Positions 30,257 to 32,805 of a stretch of DNA of 32,805 nucleotides are shown piece by piece. The notes beneath the pieces are model-generated. The model was not told where the DNA came from. It saw only the letters and a program-made list of their open reading frames with translations, and did not search any database. A program made the translations under genes and the position numbers. Every line of letters begins with the position of its first letter. Position 1 is the first letter of the stretch. This DNA comes from Spirochaetaceae bacterium (GTDB lineage: Bacteria > Spirochaetota > Spirochaetia > DSM-27196 > PWMO01). The stretch spans positions 1 to 32,805 of the forward strand of contig REDW01000041.1 of assembly GCA_007693325.1 (NCBI GenBank). The letters run 5' to 3'.

Positions 30257-31738
30257 GCGGTACTGCGCATCGGCCTGCGCTTCAAACATCTTGCGGCCTG
30301 AAACGGTGATACAGCCGGCATCCCGCGCACGCTGCAACAGCCGTGTCAAAGGTGGCGTGTAGACGATGTCATAGACAATCTCTGCTCCGCTGAATTGATA
30401 GAACGGCAGCGGGTCGCTTTCTGCATCCGGCGCCATCCCGACACTGGTTGTCTGTACAATGAGGTCCGCGTAACCTGCCATCTCGCGGCCGGCAGAATCA
30501 TCGAGGCACGCACAGCGGACCGCACCGCTGGCGCCAAGGTCGCGCGCCAGCGTTCGCGCGCGGTCAAGCGTTCGATTGAGCAGCAGCAGTTCCATTCCCT
30601 GCCGCAGCAGCGCGTAAACTACCGCGCGGGCGGCGCCGCCGGCCCCAACCACGGTAGCCCGGCGGCCGCGAAGCTCCGGCCAGCCCGCCGCGGCGGCAGC
30701 CTGTTGCAACGGCTCCAGGAAACCCGGGACGTCGCTGTTGTAGCCTTTCCAGCCGCCGCGGGCGGCACCGCTTCGCACTACGGTGTTGCACGCTCCCGCG
30801 CCAGTAACCGACGGATCGCGCTGCGCCAGATAACGCATCACAGCCTGTTTATGCGGTATTGTCACCGAGACGCCGGCGATTGGAATCAGCTCGGCGAGCT
30901 CGAAGAAGGCATCCACATCGTCGACTTCAAACGGCACGTACACCGCATCGAGGTGGTCCTCCGCGAAGCGCCGGTTGTGGTAGGCTGGTGACTGCGAGTG
31001 CATGATCGGATTGCCGATCACACCGAACACCGCACTGTTACCGCTGATCGAGTGGTAGCGGTAGAGCCGACTCATAGTCTCAGGATCGATGTGCCCGGGT
31101 GCGGCAACCACGGTGTCAATGTTTTCGGGCGAGCAGAAGGTCAGCATCGATCCCAGCCGACGCGCCAGCACACGCGTTGCAAAACCTGCGGTTCCCATTG
31201 CAACCGCTATACGCGGTTGCAGCGGCAGCGCGCTGACGGTGCGTACAAAGTGCAGCAGATCGGAACTTCCCGCAGGCGTGACCGCAGCCTTGGGGATCTC
31301 GCCCGGGCAGCTGCCGCTATCGAGCAACCGCGCCAGATTGCCGGGAACAGCGTCAAAATCATGCGCCGAGCGGATAATGGTGGTACCGGCGGCGGCGGCG
31401 GCCTCGAGCAGCACCGCGTCGCTGCCGCGCAGCCAGCGTTCCAGGTCAACGTATCGGTATCCCCCGCCGCGCACCCCGTGCAGCAGCAGTTGGCGCCGCT
31501 CGTTCTCGCCGCCGTGCCACTGACCGCCGTCGCGCCGGGCGCGGACGGTCAGGATCACCGGTAAGGGTGCACCACTGCGCCCCGGCGGCAACGCTCGCGG
31601 AAAGCGGTCCAGCTCGGCACGCTCCCCGTGCAACAGGTAGTCGGCGCGCAGCTCCAGCATGTCGACATACGCAGCGTAGCGCGCCACCAAACGGAGATTC
31701 TCCGACAGCGTAGCCGCAATCAGGCTGAGGCAGATCAC
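30212..31738 (-). CDS. aroDE: Bifunctional 3-dehydroquinate dehydratase (type I) / shikimate dehydrogenase
   Basis: The 508-aa fusion carries steps three and four of the shikimate pathway. Residues 1 to about 225 are a type I dehydratase barrel with catalytic His126 (SAHDF) and Schiff-base Lys150 (IPKAAVTP). From about 236 the shikimate dehydrogenase follows: VIGNPIMHSQSPAYHN, SVTIPHK with Lys297, GACNTV with Asn318, YNSDVPGF with Asp336, VVGAGGAARA for NADP, and TTSVGM. The same fusion order occurs in plants and some bacteria. It starts at GTG 31738, overlapping the GGDEF-EAL stop as GTGA, and overlaps the convergent M20 gene by 45 bases. Confidence 0.95.
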   Translation of the reverse strand: MICLSLIAATLSENLRLVARYAAYVDMLELRADYLLHGERAELDRFPRALPPGRSGAPLPVILTVRARRDGGQWHGGENERRQLLLHGVRGGGYRYVDLERWLRGSDAVLLEAAAAAGTTIIRSAHDFDAVPGNLARLLDSGSCPGEIPKAAVTPAGSSDLLHFVRTVSALPLQPRIAVAMGTAGFATRVLARRLGSMLTFCSPENIDTVVAAPGHIDPETMSRLYRYHSISGNSAVFGVIGNPIMHSQSPAYHNRRFAEDHLDAVYVPFEVDDVDAFFELAELIPIAGVSVTIPHKQAVMRYLAQRDPSVTGAGACNTVVRSGAARGGWKGYNSDVPGFLEPLQQAAAAAGWPELRGRRATVVGAGGAARAVVYALLRQGMELLLLNRTLDRARTLARDLGASGAVRCACLDDSAGREMAGYADLIVQTTSVGMAPDAESDPLPFYQFSGAEIVYDIVYTPPLTRLLQRARDAGCITVSGRKMFEAQADAQYRLFRELQLADSAPRQ

Positions 31739-32805
31739 CGCGAATCGCTCTGCACCGCTGCTGCGGGATGACTGTCGGCGCAGCAGTGGATCACACCCCC
31801 GGCGGTCAGAAACTCCTCAAATTCGCCGGGAGCAACCGGGCGCGAGAAGAGGAATCCCTGGATGCTGTTGCAGCGCTCGTTGAGCAGGAAATCGAGCTGC
31901 TCGCGCGTCTCCACCCCTTCGGCCAGTGCTTCGATCTTGAGGCTGTGCGCCATCGAGATGATCGCTTTGACGATCTCCTGATTATTGCTGTTCAACAGCA
32001 GGTCTTCAATGAACGAGCGGTCGATTTTGAGCGTATTGATCGGCAGCCGGCGCAGGTAGTTGAGCGAGGAGTACCCGATACCGAAGTCATCGATCGAAAT
32101 ACGGATTCCGTGACTGCGGATCTCGTTCATCTTCTCGATAGCTTGCTCGGGATTATCCATGACTGCGCCCTCGGTCAGCTCGAGCTTCAAACTACTGCCG
32201 GGCAGTTTGAGCACATTGAGTATGCCCACAATGCGTTGCACAAGATCGGCCTGCTTGAACTGCGAAGGCGAGATGTTGACCGAGACATAGATATCGGTCC
32301 CGAAGCGGTCGCGCCAGTTACGCAGCTGGCGGCACGAGTGGTAGAGCATCCACTGCTCGATAAACCCGATATCGCCGGTTTCCTCGGCAATCGGGATGAA
32401 GCGCCCCGGCGGGATGCTGCCGAGCAGCCGGTTGTTCCAGCGGATAAGCGCTTCGGCACCCAGGATTCTGCCGTCACGATCCACGAAGGGTTGAAACACG
32501 GTTGTGAACTCCGAAAACCCGTCCTGGATCGCGCGCCGCAGCTCCTTCTCGATGGTCTGTTTCTCGCGGTAGCGAATTCCCAGCTCGGCGGAGTAGACCA
32601 CAACCGTACTGCGGCTCGACTCACACTCTTCAAGTGCGATGTAGGCGTTGCCGACAATCTCCTCTCGCTGATCCTCTCCGTCGCTGTAGAGGCAGACGCC
32701 GACATGGCAACCGAAAGCAACGTCCTGCGCCGGTGGCTCGTGCGGTGCCGAAATCTCACGCGCTATTGCCTCGGCGGTAGCGCGCGCGCGGCGCGAGTTC
32801 TTGAC
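31735..32805 (-). CDS. GGDEF-EAL cyclic-di-GMP protein, 5' part missing
   Basis: The frame is open to the window edge, giving 356 residues of a longer protein. The first 85 or so are the C-terminal half of a GGDEF domain (CHVGVCLYSDGEDQREEI, NAYIALEECESS), whose active-site loop lies outside the window. A complete EAL domain follows with EALIRW, VSVNISPSQF, ELTEGAVMD, IDDFGIGYSSLNYL, KIDRS and AEGVET, so the phosphodiesterase that linearises cyclic-di-GMP should be active. Such proteins set the switch between motility and attachment. Translation appears coupled to aroDE by the GTGA overlap, an unusual pairing of signalling with aromatic synthesis. Confidence 0.93.
   Translation of the reverse strand, partial: VKNSRRARATAEAIAREISAPHEPPAQDVAFGCHVGVCLYSDGEDQREEIVGNAYIALEECESSRSTVVVYSAELGIRYREKQTIEKELRRAIQDGFSEFTTVFQPFVDRDGRILGAEALIRWNNRLLGSIPPGRFIPIAEETGDIGFIEQWMLYHSCRQLRNWRDRFGTDIYVSVNISPSQFKQADLVQRIVGILNVLKLPGSSLKLELTEGAVMDNPEQAIEKMNEIRSHGIRISIDDFGIGYSSLNYLRRLPINTLKIDRSFIEDLLLNSNNQEIVKAIISMAHSLKIEALAEGVETREQLDFLLNERCNSIQGFLFSRPVAPGEFEEFLTAGGVIHCCADSHPAAAVQSDSR

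Overview
The window is about 32.8 kb of compact, GC-rich (roughly 55-60 % by eye) bacterial chromosome. It carries 25 protein genes, one of them cut by the right edge, plus one candidate small gene and one tRNA gene. There is no insertion sequence, prophage, CRISPR array or rRNA. Gene content suggests a free-living, motile, sugar-using spirochaete, of the Spirochaeta/Alkalispirochaeta kind. The clues are FliS with a FlgN-like partner, a fused AroD-AroE, a DHOD-like protein, an EpsC-type serine acetyltransferase and a PIN-PhoH ATPase. The phylum is an inference of moderate confidence.

Layout. 1-2.2 kb: a dihydroorotate-dehydrogenase-like protein and aldose 1-epimerase (+). 2.2-5.1 kb: a chaperone operon on the minus strand, two small heat-shock proteins then DnaK, behind what looks like a sigma-54 promoter. 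5.3-10.4 kb: a minus-strand sugar operon, in transcription order a periplasmic binding protein, a SorE-like dehydrogenase, a PfkB kinase, a xylose-isomerase-like enzyme and an unknown 150-aa protein. 10.5-12.3 kb: aminopeptidase P (+). 12.3-14.4 kb: NAD salvage pair pncA-pncB (-). 14.5-15.9 kb: Na+/alanine symporter (-). 16.1-18.5 kb: ndk, oligoendopeptidase F and tRNA-Cys (+). 18.5-19.1 kb: NUDIX hydrolase (-). 19.3-20.2 kb: cysE (+). 20.25-29 kb: a long minus-strand run, in transcription order PIN-PhoH, a beta-propeller/degenerate deacetylase protein, fliS, flgN-like, polA, coaE and a SPOR protein. 29-30.3 kb: M20 amidohydrolase (+). 30.2-32.8 kb: fused AroD-AroE behind a GGDEF-EAL protein (-).

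No single large unknown system stands out. The most interesting signals are regulatory and enzymatic. (1) Several genes (galM, pepP-like, polA, cysE, and nearly so pncA, the NUDIX gene and the M20 gene) have a recognisable -10 box only 6-11 bases before the ATG and no Shine-Dalgarno, which predicts leaderless or near-leaderless mRNAs next to genes with very strong Shine-Dalgarno sequences. (2) A near-perfect -24/-12 element precedes the hsp20-hsp20-dnaK operon. (3) The xylose-isomerase-like enzyme has a His where a metal-binding Asp is expected. (4) A propeller-deacetylase protein has lost most catalytic motifs. (5) A 47-bp near-perfect palindrome lies between the NUDIX gene and cysE. All promoter calls are by eye, and homology calls are from motif recognition, not searches.
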